Positions 24,955 through 32,373 of a stretch of DNA of 64,000 bases are shown in pieces. The stretch's first letter is position 1, and every line of letters begins with the position of its first letter. Location of the stretch: assembly GCA_023250155.1 (NCBI GenBank), contig JAHFBG010000002.1:124001-188000 (forward strand), written 5' to 3'. Below the pieces are notes generated by a model. That model was given only the letters and a program-made list of their open reading frames with translations, was not told the origin of the DNA and ran no database searches. The position numbers and the translations under genes are program-made. The DNA is from Candidatus Melainabacteria bacterium (GTDB taxonomy: Bacteria; Cyanobacteriota; Vampirovibrionia; 2-02-FULL-35-15).

Positions 24955-25119
24955 ATGAATAAATTTGCAAACTTTATCAAAGACGACGAAGGTGCAACCA
25001 TTGCAGAATATGCCCTACTCTTGGGGTTAATTCTCGTGGCAGTAGTTACAGTGGTAACTGCATTCGGTACTAATATTTCGTCAGCTGTTTCAAAAGCAAG
25101 CGGAAAATTAGTAACATAA
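24955..25119 (+). CDS. flp: Flp-type major pilin 1
   Basis: The 54-residue prepilin has a charged head M-N-K-F-A-N-F-I-K-D-D-E-G, the cleavage Gly, then A-T-I-A-E-Y-A-L-L-L-G with the Glu5/Tyr6 pair required for Flp pilins, and a single hydrophobic helix. It is processed by the TadV peptidase encoded 2 kb downstream and assembled by the Tad machine. The start is fixed by AGGAGG. It has its own terminator, so it is expressed as a single-gene unit. From residue 11 on it is almost identical to the pilins at 25472 and 26433, although many codons differ synonymously. Confidence 0.93.
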   Translation: MNKFANFIKDDEGATIAEYALLLGLILVAVVTVVTAFGTNISSAVSKASGKLVT

Positions 25120-25148
25120 TTTACAGCTTGTTTGATAAGGTCTTTAAG

Positions 25149-25179
25149 ACACCGCTCCATCCGGGCGGTGTTTTTTTTT
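25149..25179 (+). terminator. Rho-independent terminator after flp1
   Basis: The stem ACACCGC/GCGGTGT is followed by nine T residues, which would end the flp1 transcript before the next pilin gene. Confidence 0.9.
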
Positions 25180-25189
25180 ATATAGCCCT

Positions 25190-25400
25190 ACATGAATGAA
25201 TCACACAAAACCTTTAATCAAGAAGCGCTTACTTTCAGATAATAGAAAATGGTTACTGCCTAGCTACGGTGTATAAGAGCATATACTAAGCTTTTTGTGT
25301 AATTTATTTACCAAAAAGCGTCGTGAAAGAAGAGCGAGTTGAGCATTAGTGCGAAACGAGCGGTAGGTAGTAACAGAAAATGTTACAGTTTTGAAACAAA
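25190..25400. other. Structured non-coding stretch between flp1 and flp2
   Basis: This gap has no convincing ORF. It contains an inverted pair GCTTTTTG (25291-25298) and CAAAAAGC with GTAA/TTAC inside, and an outer imperfect pair GTTACTGCCTA / TAGGTAGTAAC. GC-richer words such as AGAGCGAG resemble parts of the palindromic element at 18998-19096. It may be a decayed palindromic element or a long 5' leader of flp2. Confidence 0.4.
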
Positions 25401-25471
25401 GTTAAAAATATAGTTATTTACATCTTGCATAAGGGAATAACCTGAAGGTATAGAAAAACAGGAGGTACTTT

Positions 25472-25636
25472 ATGTATTCATTAGTTAACTTTATTAAAGA
25501 CGAAGAAGGCGCAACTATTGCTGAATATGCACTTCTTTTAGGTTTGATACTTGTAGCAGTAGTTACAGTGGTAACTGCATTTGGAACAAACATTTCATCC
25601 GCTGTTTCAAAAGCAAGTGGAAAACTAATAACCTAA
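25472..25636 (+). CDS. flp: Flp-type major pilin 2
   Basis: The 54-residue prepilin has head M-Y-S-L-V-N-F-I-K-D-E-E-G and the mature start A-T-I-A-E-Y. Apart from the first six residues and one or two later positions it is the same protein as pilin 1, yet third codon positions often differ. The paralogs are therefore old but strongly constrained. A GGAGG site 6-7 nt upstream fixes the start, and a perfect palindrome with a T-tract follows. It is probably one of the main fibre subunits. Confidence 0.93.
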   Translation: MYSLVNFIKDEEGATIAEYALLLGLILVAVVTVVTAFGTNISSAVSKASGKLIT

Positions 25637-25664
25637 TTTTAACAATAGGTTGTTTGATAATTTG

Positions 25665-25699
25665 CAGGGTATGGTTATTAACCATACCCTGTTTTTTTT
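25665..25699 (+). terminator. Rho-independent terminator after flp2
   Basis: Inverted arms of 13 bp (CAGGGTATGGTTA and its complement) are followed by TTTTTTTT. Confidence 0.9.
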
Positions 25700-25805
25700 G
25701 TGATCAATAACACCTGAAATCGCCTCTTTTTGTGCCTTATAACACTTATTTATCTAATAAAAGTTTGTATTCTAAAAGTGTAAGAGGTAAATTGAGGATA
25801 TAAAA

Positions 25806-25988
25806 ATGCTAGATAAAATTGTAAATTATATGTTAGATATAGAATGTACCGATAAAATCCATAAATATTCCATGTTTATTGGAATCTTAATTGTAATAGC
25901 AGTAAATATAGTAATGGCTAACACAAGAACCATTCAAGCAGCAACATCAATAAATACCTTTAAATCAGTTACTTTCTGTAATGAGTAA
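25806..25988 (+). CDS. Small single-helix protein inside the pilin array
   Basis: The 60-residue ORF has a GAGGA site 8 nt before its ATG. It has a short charged head, one hydrophobic segment (M-F-I-G-I-L-I-V-I-A-V-N-I-V-M) and a polar tail with A-A-T-S-I-N-T. The size and layout resemble Flp pilins, but the Gly-x4-Glu-Tyr processing site is missing. It may be a degenerate pilin, a pilus regulator peptide or a small membrane protein of another kind. A hairpin (26016-26041) follows, consistent with a separate transcript. I do not recognise it. Confidence 0.5.
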   Translation: MLDKIVNYMLDIECTDKIHKYSMFIGILIVIAVNIVMANTRTIQAATSINTFKSVTFCNE

Positions 25989-26015
25989 GATTTAAAAACT
26001 TTGTCTTTAACTATG

Positions 26016-26049
26016 TAGACCCAGGCTCCGACCTGGGTCTATGCATTTT
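26016..26049 (+). terminator. Hairpin, possible terminator after the 60-aa ORF
   Basis: TAGACCCAGG pairs with CCTGGGTCTA (10 bp) and is followed by a weak T-rich stretch (TGCATTTTC). Confidence 0.6.
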
Positions 26050-26159
26050 CATGGGTATCCCTGTAATTGTGTTTAGTGGCACAGAATGTAATAAAAAGTG
26101 ATCTTACGTACAGAATTAATTTTCAAAGATGTGTATTTTTATAGTGTAAGGAGTTCACA

Positions 26160-26288
26160 ATGTTATTAAGCATAAACATTTTAAAACTAAACATAGAAAG
26201 CAATATAATACGAAGATATTCAGCTTATTCACAAGCAGCAATGCTAATTCTTTCATTTGTATGTAAATCAAATATGATTACTTTTTAA
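26160..26288 (+). CDS. Small ORF of unknown function in the pilin array (42 aa)
   Basis: The ATG is preceded by AAGGAG at optimal spacing, which is the main support. The product has a basic first half and a short hydrophobic segment near residues 27-36 (A-A-M-L-I-L-S-F-V-C). A 12-bp direct repeat (CTTTCATTTGTA) occurs near its 3' end and again just after the stop. Like the 60-aa ORF upstream it begins after an AGTGTAAG word. It may be a leader peptide or a degraded pilin. No family is recognised. Confidence 0.35.
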   Translation: MLLSINILKLNIESNIIRRYSAYSQAAMLILSFVCKSNMITF

Positions 26289-26432
26289 ATCTTTCATTTG
26301 TAACAAAAAAATAAATAGATTGTTAGCTAGCCCTATTTAATACTGTGTTATGGGTATAACCACTTTAGGTCTGTGGTTTTTATGTGTATGCTTAACTTGG
26401 TAAGAATAAGAGAAGCAATGGAGGTTTTCTTT

Positions 26433-26600
26433 ATGATAAACAATATAATTAATTTAATAAAAGATGAAGAGGGTGCAACAATAGCAGAGTATGCATTGTT
26501 GTTAGGGTTGATACTTGTGGCAGTAGTCACAGTCGTAACTGCATTTGGTACTAATATCTCATCAGCTGTTTCAAAAGGCAGTGCACAGCTAATCACATAG
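26433..26600 (+). CDS. flp: Flp-type major pilin 3
   Basis: The 55-residue prepilin has head M-I-N-N-I-I-N-L-I-K-D-E-E-G and mature sequence A-T-I-A-E-Y, the same hydrophobic core as pilins 1 and 2, and a slightly different C-terminus (K-G-S-A-Q-L-I-T). A longer frame begins 60 nt upstream, but the GGAGG before the internal ATG and the alignment with the other pilins fix the start here. A terminator follows. Confidence 0.92.
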   Translation: MINNIINLIKDEEGATIAEYALLLGLILVAVVTVVTAFGTNISSAVSKGSAQLIT

Positions 26601-26625
26601 TAGCTTTAACCTAAAAATCAGATAT

Positions 26626-26662
26626 AAGCTAGGGATTTTTTATAATCACTAGCTTTTTTTTG
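26626..26662 (+). terminator. Rho-independent terminator after flp3
   Basis: AAGCTAG pairs with CTAGCTT across an AT-rich loop and leads into a run of eight T residues. Confidence 0.75.
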
Positions 26663-26664
26663 TA

Positions 26665-26698
26665 TTAAGAATTGATAATTTAGGACTAACGTTCTATT
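26665..26698. repeat. Degenerate heptad repeat
   Basis: Units TTAAGAA, TTGATAA, TTTAGGA, CTAACG... follow the 7-bp step and the AG/AA register of the window's repeat family, with more divergence than elsewhere. Confidence 0.4.
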
Positions 26699-26751
26699 TA
26701 GAAAAGTAGAGCTATTGACGAAGCCTCTAGTATGAGTAAACGGAGGCAACC

Positions 26752-26916
26752 ATGAAGCTTATAATTGATTTTATACTTAGTGAAGAAGGTGCAGCAATTG
26801 CAGAACAGTCTTTATTGCTTGGGTTAGTTATGGTAGCAGTTGTTCCTGCAATTGCTGCATATGGAACAAGGATAAATTTAGCAGTTTCAAAAGCGAGCAC
26901 AAAGCTTATAACATAA
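26752..26916 (+). CDS. flp: Divergent Flp-type pilin 4
   Basis: The 54-residue prepilin has head M-K-L-I-I-D-F-I-L-S-E-E-G and mature start A-A-I-A-E-Q. Glu5 is kept, but the Tyr6 of true Flp pilins is Gln. The rest aligns with pilins 1-3 (L-L-L-G-L-V-M-V-A-V-V...V-S-K-A-S-T-K-L-I-T) but with Pro and Ala changes in the helix. It may be a minor pilin. A GGAGG site fixes the start. It is directly followed by the prepilin peptidase gene. Confidence 0.88.
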   Translation: MKLIIDFILSEEGAAIAEQSLLLGLVMVAVVPAIAAYGTRINLAVSKASTKLIT

Positions 26917-26994
26917 GGCTTAGTACTAAAACTATTTTGGAGACTTTGTTTTATTTAAATAAAAGTGCCTACATTAATGTTATTATTGAACTAA

Positions 26995-27504
26995 ATGAAT
27001 TTGCCATTCAATTTAGAGTTTTCACCAGAGTTTACTTTAAAGACAATTACTATTCTTCTTATATCTCTTGTAGGAAGCATTTTTGATTGGAAGATGAGAA
27101 GAATACCGAACTGGCTGACCTTTGGAAGTTTTTTTGTTGTGTTATTGGTTAATATTTTTACTTTTAATTTTGGAAATATTTTAAATTGTTTTCTTGGTTT
27201 TTTTGCAGGGATTGGTTTGCTTTTTATTCCTTATTTAACAGGTGGTATGGGTGCAGGTGATGTAAAGCTACTGGGTGCAATTGGATCTGTAGTAGGTTAT
27301 AAAGATATTGTTTTTATATTCCTTTATAGTGGAGTTTGTGGGCTGGTTTTTGGTTTGATCTGGATTTTATGCAGGCCTGGGCATTTAAAGTTTTTAATTA
27401 CTACAGGAAAAGCTCTACCTACAATAGACAGTAAACAAAAACTTCCTTATGGAGTTGCAATAATGTTTGGGACTCTTATCTATATACTATTTAAATTACC
27501 CTAA
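26995..27504 (+). CDS. tadV: Prepilin peptidase TadV/CpaA (A24 family)
   Basis: The 169-residue polytopic aspartyl peptidase has the two catalytic aspartates in the expected places: F-D-W-K-M-R-R-I-P-N (about residue 26) and G-M-G-A-G-D-V-K-L-L-G (about residue 87, the GxGD motif). It lacks the N-methyltransferase domain of PilD, as is usual for Tad systems. It cleaves the Flp prepilins and TadE-type pseudopilins after Gly. There is no Shine-Dalgarno sequence; a TATTAT box lies 8 nt before the ATG, hinting at a leaderless mRNA. Confidence 0.93.
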   Translation: MNLPFNLEFSPEFTLKTITILLISLVGSIFDWKMRRIPNWLTFGSFFVVLLVNIFTFNFGNILNCFLGFFAGIGLLFIPYLTGGMGAGDVKLLGAIGSVVGYKDIVFIFLYSGVCGLVFGLIWILCRPGHLKFLITTGKALPTIDSKQKLPYGVAIMFGTLIYILFKLP

Positions 27505-27640
27505 TCATAAATTTATTATTTTGATCTTGGGAACAAGAAAGTTAACAAACTAACAAGTTTGTTTAAGCCCTGTTGCCATGAGTAGTTCATTTCCATGATA
27601 ATAGTTTTAGATATTACTAAGTTATTATAGAGAATCTAGC

Positions 27641-27669
27641 TTGACTTTATTTAACAAAGTTTGTTACAT
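27641..27669 (+). promoter_or_regulatory. Sigma-70-type promoter upstream of cpaB1
   Basis: TTGACT and TTACAT are separated by 17 bp, the best -35/-10 pair seen in the pilus region. +1 would fall near 27676, giving a leader of about 40 nt for the first cpaB gene. Confidence 0.55.
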
Positions 27670-27715
27670 TCAATGGTGTAAAAAAGAAATTTGGGAACAA
27701 TCTAGGGTTTTATAA

Positions 27716-28594
27716 ATGTCAACCAATCCAACACCATTTAAACCTAACAAGCCTAAGTCAAAGAAAAAAGGTATACCACCTATTCTCATTGTGGCCCTTG
27801 TAATTTTTCTTGCATTAAGTGCTTCTGTAAGTATTTGGAATTATGTTAATCAAAGTCAAGAAGAAGTAAAAAAACAAGTAGCAACTAGACCAGTAGCAGT
27901 AGCAGCACGTCCAATTATGGCTGGAGCTACTATTGTTGCTGAAGATTTAGTCTTAAAAGATTTTCCAGCACTTACAGTACCACCTGAATATCCAGATATG
28001 ATTGAGCCTTTGTTAGGGATGATTGCTATGGTAACAGTTCAGCCCCAAGAAGTGATTACTCAAGATAAACTTCTACAACCAGGTGTTGGAGCAGGTTTAG
28101 CTACTATAATTCCTCCTGGAAATAGAGCAATTACTATTAGAGTAAATGATATTAGTGGAGTAGGTGGTTTTATTGCACCTGGAGATCATGTAGATATTTT
28201 GACTGATTTTGAAGATGTCTCTGGTGGAGCACCTAATAAGCATTTTACAAAAACACTATTACAAAATGTGCAGGTTATAGCTGCTGGAGATATGATATAT
28301 GATCCTAACGTAGTCTCTGATCACACGCCAAAAGTAGTAAATCAAATTACCGTGTCGCTTTTACCAAGAGATATAGAAAAACTATCATTAGCAACAGCTC
28401 ATGGAGATATTCGTCTATCTTTAAGATCTTATGGTGATGAAGAACCATATGAAAGCGCTGGTATTAGTAATGATGAAGTTTTTAATGTCATTGCATACAG
28501 TGCTAGTGCTAGCCCTGAAGGAGAGCAAATTCTTATTCCAAAAAGTATGATTGATATTATCTTGGGTAGTTACAGAACCGCCTACTACTATTGA
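27716..28594 (+). CDS. cpaB: Flp pilus assembly protein CpaB/RcpC, copy 1
   Basis: The 292-residue protein has a basic N-terminus, one membrane helix (about 22-42) and a periplasmic SAF domain (V-A-A-R-P-I-M-A-G-A-T-I-V-A-E-D-L, about 60-76). The RcpC/CpaB region follows: I-P-P-G-N-R-A-I-T-I-R-V-N-D-I-S-G-V-G-G-F-I with P-G-D-H-V-D-I-L. CpaB links the inner-membrane Tad motor to the outer-membrane secretin. It heads a run of assembly genes behind a recognisable promoter. A second copy follows 105 bp downstream. Confidence 0.92.
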   Translation: MSTNPTPFKPNKPKSKKKGIPPILIVALVIFLALSASVSIWNYVNQSQEEVKKQVATRPVAVAARPIMAGATIVAEDLVLKDFPALTVPPEYPDMIEPLLGMIAMVTVQPQEVITQDKLLQPGVGAGLATIIPPGNRAITIRVNDISGVGGFIAPGDHVDILTDFEDVSGGAPNKHFTKTLLQNVQVIAAGDMIYDPNVVSDHTPKVVNQITVSLLPRDIEKLSLATAHGDIRLSLRSYGDEEPYESAGISNDEVFNVIAYSASASPEGEQILIPKSMIDIILGSYRTAYYY

Positions 28595-28699
28595 TTTTTT
28601 CTAATTATATTTTTCTTACATAAAGCATATTCACAAATACATTATTTGATGTACTACTAACACTGATTTACTAATTTTAATTAGTGGTAAGTAAGGTAT

Positions 28700-29551
28700 G
28701 TGGAAATAAGATTAAGCACAACATTTATTATGATTGTGGTAGCAATTATTCTAGGCTTTAGTGCAGCCTTTGGTGTTTATAGATATTTAAGTCAAACACA
28801 AGAACAAGTAAAAAAACTAACTGAAAAAAGATCTGTGGTTATAGCAAGAAGACCGTTATCTGCTGGTACAAAAATTAAAAGAACAGACTTAACAATAAAA
28901 AAATTACCAATACAAAGTGTTCCAGCAGAGTATCCAAGTAAGCCAGATAAATTACTTGGACGAGTTGTAAAGAGTACGGTTAATAAGGGAGAACTAATAA
29001 ATGAAGTTAAACTTGTGGCAACAGGAGCAGCAACAGGACTTTCAGTACTGATACCGGAAGGGAAAAGAGCGGTAACTATTAAAGTGAATCCTATAAGTGG
29101 TGTAGCAGGATTCATTACTCCTGGAGATCATGTAGATGTTTTATCTGTTTATAGAAATGAGACAGGGGATACACAGACTGCGCAAACATATTCAAAAACA
29201 CTTTTTCAAAATATTTTAGTTCTTGCTGTAGGAGATAAATTGTATGATCCAAATGCTTTATCTGATCCTACTGCAATGGTAACTGAACAAATTACTGTAG
29301 CTCTTGATCCAAGAGATGCTGAGAGGATTGCATTAGCTTCGTTTAAGAGTCAATTGCATTTATCACTTAGGCCTTTTGGTGATGTAAGATTGCATGAGTT
29401 TGAAGCAACAAGTCTTGAAGATATTTTTGATTATGTGGCGTCCTCTAACACTCAGAATGTTATTAATTCACCACCTTCACCTTCTACAAAAACCTTTGCT
29501 AATTCTTTAGAGCTTATTCTTGGAAATACAAGAAGTTACTATAACTATTAG
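28700..29551 (+). CDS. cpaB: Flp pilus assembly protein CpaB/RcpC, copy 2
   Basis: The 283-residue paralog of the preceding gene has the same helix, SAF region (A-R-R-P-L-S-A-G-T-K-I-K-R-T-D-L) and I-P-E-G-K-R-A-V-T-I-K-V-N-P-I-S-G-V-A-G-F-I with P-G-D-H-V-D-V-L. The two copies differ at many positions and in their linkers, so they may serve different pilus forms or form a hetero-oligomer. The start is a GTG after AAGG; the ATG two bases earlier is out of frame and stops at once. Confidence 0.9.
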   Translation: MEIRLSTTFIMIVVAIILGFSAAFGVYRYLSQTQEQVKKLTEKRSVVIARRPLSAGTKIKRTDLTIKKLPIQSVPAEYPSKPDKLLGRVVKSTVNKGELINEVKLVATGAATGLSVLIPEGKRAVTIKVNPISGVAGFITPGDHVDVLSVYRNETGDTQTAQTYSKTLFQNILVLAVGDKLYDPNALSDPTAMVTEQITVALDPRDAERIALASFKSQLHLSLRPFGDVRLHEFEATSLEDIFDYVASSNTQNVINSPPSPSTKTFANSLELILGNTRSYYNY

Positions 29552-29651
29552 TTTTTTTAAGAAAGGAGTAAAGAATATATTAATATGTTTAGAGTTAGCC
29601 CGAAATGATTAAAATCACATTAATTGAAAAATTACATATAGAATTTATATA

Positions 29652-29679
29652 GAACTAGCGGATAGCATTTAGCGTAGAG
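29652..29679. repeat. Heptad repeat upstream of the first tadE-like gene
   Basis: Units (A)GAACTAG, CGGATAG, CATTTAG, CGTAGAG lie in the shared register 20 bp before the GTG start of the TadE-like gene. Confidence 0.75.
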
Positions 29680-29699
29680 GGAAGAAAAAGGGAAAGAAA

Positions 29700-30134
29700 G
29701 TGCGAAAATATTTTTTTAGAAAAAAAAATCGTCATGAGAGTGGTGCTGTTATGGCTGAGGCAGCTTTAGTCCTTCCACTTTTAATAGGGATTTTATTTTT
29801 TATAATTGAATTTGGTCTTGTAATGTATTTTAGTAATAGTTTAAATCAAGTGGCAAGAACTGCTGCTCGATATGCTTCTATAACTACTTCATATACTCAA
29901 TCAGGTGTAGAAACTGCATCTGGAGCAAGTACTGTACTTCCAGACGCAATGAGTTTTTCTTTAACTATTACACCGACACCAGGTAGTGCAAAAAGTGTGG
30001 GTGATACTATTACAGTAACAGTCCAGTACACATACACACCCATTATAAATCCATATGGGTTATTTAATTCTAATTTGAGCTGGGCTCCTATTATAAAAAG
30101 CTATGCTATTTCAAGAGCAGAGGTTTCACCGTGA
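29700..30134 (+). CDS. TadE-like pseudopilin 1
   Basis: The 144-residue protein has a TadE motif: basic lead, then E-S-G-A-V-M-A-E-A-A-L-V-L-P-L-L (Glu5 after the Gly) and one hydrophobic helix, V-A-R-T-A-A-R-Y-A after it, and a Thr/Ser-rich beta domain. TadE proteins are processed like Flp and are thought to act as minor pilins. A GTG start is chosen because of the preceding GGGAAAG site. The stop overlaps the start of the TadG-like gene by 4 nt, so the two are co-translated. Confidence 0.85.
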   Translation: MRKYFFRKKNRHESGAVMAEAALVLPLLIGILFFIIEFGLVMYFSNSLNQVARTAARYASITTSYTQSGVETASGASTVLPDAMSFSLTITPTPGSAKSVGDTITVTVQYTYTPIINPYGLFNSNLSWAPIIKSYAISRAEVSP

Positions 30135-31105
30135 TTCATAGAGTACGAAATAAAAAAGGTGTGATTATTCCTTTATTTGTGGTATTTCTTACAGCCATGT
30201 TAGGACTTGCTGCTGCAGTAATAGACATGGGTCAGGCTTATATGACAAAAACAAAAATTCAAAATGGAGTTGATTTTGCAGTACTTGCAGCAGGCCCTTC
30301 TTTAAATAGTGGTGCTTCTGTATCTACTATTAAAAATACAGCACTAACTTATTTAAACAATAATCTTACAATGACTATTGTAGGATTTTCAAATCTGGAT
30401 TTAACAAGTTCTGGACTTACTCTTCAATTAGGTGATTATAATTCTTCTACTATGGTGTTTACTGTAAATGAAGTAACTACTGCTACTGCTATAAAAGTAG
30501 AATATAGTTATGCTTCACAAACTATATTTGCTCCTGTTTTAGGAATTAACAATTTACAAGTTATAAGTAAGGGAATAGTTGCAAATCAAGCTGCAGGAAT
30601 GCTTTCTGCAGGACATGGTTTTCCTTTTGCTATTCTTGAATCTGCTCTTACTACAGCAGCTTCTAACAGTAATGTCGTAAATTTAGATCAAGGAAGTATG
30701 GGAAACTCATACTGGACAGCTTATACAGCAGGAAATCCAAGTGCAGCAGAGGTAAGAGCAGTGCTTGACTATATTCAATATATGACAGGAACCTCACCAC
30801 CAGCATTGTCCATAGGGAGTACATTTAATATTGATTCTGGTAATATGACGGGTGATTATATGGATATGGATCCTTTAATATTAGAAGGACAAACACACTT
30901 GTTTCCTGTGGTTACTGAAAGCATGAATACTGCTACTGTAGCTGGTTTTATAGGAGCAACAATAAGTGATGTTTATAGTAGCATGGGTTCTAATTATGTT
31001 ACAGTAACTATTCTTCCAAACTATACGAGCTCTGATCTTAGCTTTGGATCAAGTGCTACTGTCAGTTCAAATCTATTAGCTGGTTCGAGGGGGTTAGTTG
31101 AGTGA
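30131..31105 (+). CDS. TadG-like protein 1 (no clear vWA domain)
   Basis: The 324-residue protein begins with the TadG-type helix (K-K-G-V-I-I-P-L-F-V-V-F-L-T-A-M-L-G-L-A-A-A-V-I-D-M-G) followed by K-T-K-I-Q-N-G-V-D-F-A-V-L-A-A. A mostly beta, Ser/Thr/Asn-rich exported region follows. It lacks the vWA module of full-length TadG but matches the TadG N-terminus and the position after TadE. The start GTG overlaps the TadE stop. It converges with the HTH-phosphoribosyltransferase gene 8 bp downstream. Confidence 0.78.
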   Translation: MIHRVRNKKGVIIPLFVVFLTAMLGLAAAVIDMGQAYMTKTKIQNGVDFAVLAAGPSLNSGASVSTIKNTALTYLNNNLTMTIVGFSNLDLTSSGLTLQLGDYNSSTMVFTVNEVTTATAIKVEYSYASQTIFAPVLGINNLQVISKGIVANQAAGMLSAGHGFPFAILESALTTAASNSNVVNLDQGSMGNSYWTAYTAGNPSAAEVRAVLDYIQYMTGTSPPALSIGSTFNIDSGNMTGDYMDMDPLILEGQTHLFPVVTESMNTATVAGFIGATISDVYSSMGSNYVTVTILPNYTSSDLSFGSSATVSSNLLAGSRGLVE

Positions 31106-31113
31106 AGTTTCTT

Positions 31114-32094
31114 TTAAACCTCACTAATTACATCAAAGCCTTTGAAACTACCAACAATTGCAAGTCCAATGATTTTTCCTTTGCAGATTTTTCTATCTCT
31201 TATTTTCTTTGCAGTTTCATTTAAGGTAGCACCAGAACCAACTGCATCATCAATTAAAAGAATGTTTTTAACAATACCATTTTCATTTACCACTATTGTA
31301 CTTTTAGCATTTTCAATTCGATCTGGTAGTTTGCTAAGTGTTTTTTGAGGGACAATTATGGGTGTTTTAATTTTTATAATTGATATAAGTTTATGATTGT
31401 CCTTTATAGATTTTTCAAGTTCTTTGATAAACTGTATTTCTCTTTTTATAGTTGGTGGAATAATTCCGACAGCAACAATTTTGTTTCTTTTGATAATTTG
31501 TTCTATTTTTGGTTTTATATAATTTATCAATTCTTTTATGTAGCTCTTGTTTTGACTTTGTTTGGCATAGAGTAAAATCTGTCCAAGTTTTGTCTTCCCA
31601 AATCTTTCTATACTATAAAAATCTAAGTAATAAATTTGATCTAAATATACTTTATCGAATGTAGTTTTAAATTTTGATATTCCATCAATTAAATTATCTT
31701 TCTTGTAAGAATCGTATTTTTTTAAAGTTTGAATATATTCCTTTGCTGTTTTTTCTACAGGGAGATTCAATTTTTTACACCAATATTGAAAGCCATCAAG
31801 TCCTTCTTTTTCCTCGCCAATAGGAGTGATGACTAAGAATCTTTCATTTAGAATCTTTTCAATATCACTCTCAAGTATTAGATTACTTTCTTGCTCTTTC
31901 TTTTTTTCATTAATTGAATAAAAAACCTTTGGTGGCTTACCAGATTTAATTAAAACACCATCTTCAAAAAGTTTTTTTAGTTGTTTTCTTATAGCCCTAT
32001 CTGAAAGTTGGAAATAGTCAAAAAGTTCTTTTCCTTCTGCTTGACCTTTTAATTTTATGTATTCAATTATTCTTACTGAGGTATTGTTGTTCAT
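31114..32094 (-). CDS. Winged-helix protein fused to a phosphoribosyltransferase domain
   Basis: Residues 1-65 form a winged helix-turn-helix (D-Y-F-Q-L-S-D-R-A-I-R-K-Q-L-K-K-L-F-E-D-G). The middle is helical and charged. The C-terminal 130 residues carry the PRPP-binding signature I-L-L-I-D-D-A-V-G-S-G-A-T-L-N-E. Gram-positive PurR joins an HTH to a PRTase in the same order and senses PRPP, so a nucleotide- or PRPP-responsive regulator is a fair guess. It is antisense in the middle of the pilus operon, between two tadE/tadG blocks. A TATAAG box puts +1 exactly on its ATG, with no Shine-Dalgarno sequence. Confidence 0.75.
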   Translation of the reverse strand: MNNNTSVRIIEYIKLKGQAEGKELFDYFQLSDRAIRKQLKKLFEDGVLIKSGKPPKVFYSINEKKKEQESNLILESDIEKILNERFLVITPIGEEKEGLDGFQYWCKKLNLPVEKTAKEYIQTLKKYDSYKKDNLIDGISKFKTTFDKVYLDQIYYLDFYSIERFGKTKLGQILLYAKQSQNKSYIKELINYIKPKIEQIIKRNKIVAVGIIPPTIKREIQFIKELEKSIKDNHKLISIIKIKTPIIVPQKTLSKLPDRIENAKSTIVVNENGIVKNILLIDDAVGSGATLNETAKKIRDRKICKGKIIGLAIVGSFKGFDVISEV

Positions 32095-32100
32095 ATAGTA

Positions 32101-32106
32101 CTTATA
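32101..32106 (-). promoter_or_regulatory. -10 box TATAAG for the HTH-PRTase gene (leaderless)
   Basis: The box ends 6 nt before the ATG, giving +1 on its first base. No Shine-Dalgarno sequence is present. Confidence 0.45.
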
Positions 32107-32123
32107 CCCATTCTTAGTTCCTG

Positions 32124-32150
32124 GTTCCTAATTCACCGTGAACTAGGAAC
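32124..32150. repeat. Hairpin of heptad-like units upstream of tadE2
   Basis: GTTCCTAATTCAC pairs with GTGAACTAGGAAC with one mismatch. The units (TTCTTAG, TTCCTGG, TTCCTAA, TTCACCG) follow a 7-bp step. The remaining 220 bp to the next gene show only AT-rich sequence. Confidence 0.6.
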
Positions 32151-32373
32151 TCATTATATATTATAATAGATAATTGAGATTTAAAGATATGATATTGCTA
32201 TGTGGGTAACTGAAGATGCTGAGTGGATTATTACTATAAATGTTAACCCCAAGTCTCTAACCTTTTTAACTCTAAATATAACCTTGGGCTAGCACTATGT
32301 ATCTAGATTAAAGGGTTCTAATTTAGGGTAAGTTTATAGTGAGAAAACAAAATTAATAGACCAGAGAACTTAC

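Noticed and set aside
26373..26432. 20-codon N-terminal extension of pilin 3
   Set aside because: Alignment with the other pilins and a GGAGG before the ATG at 26433 place the start later.
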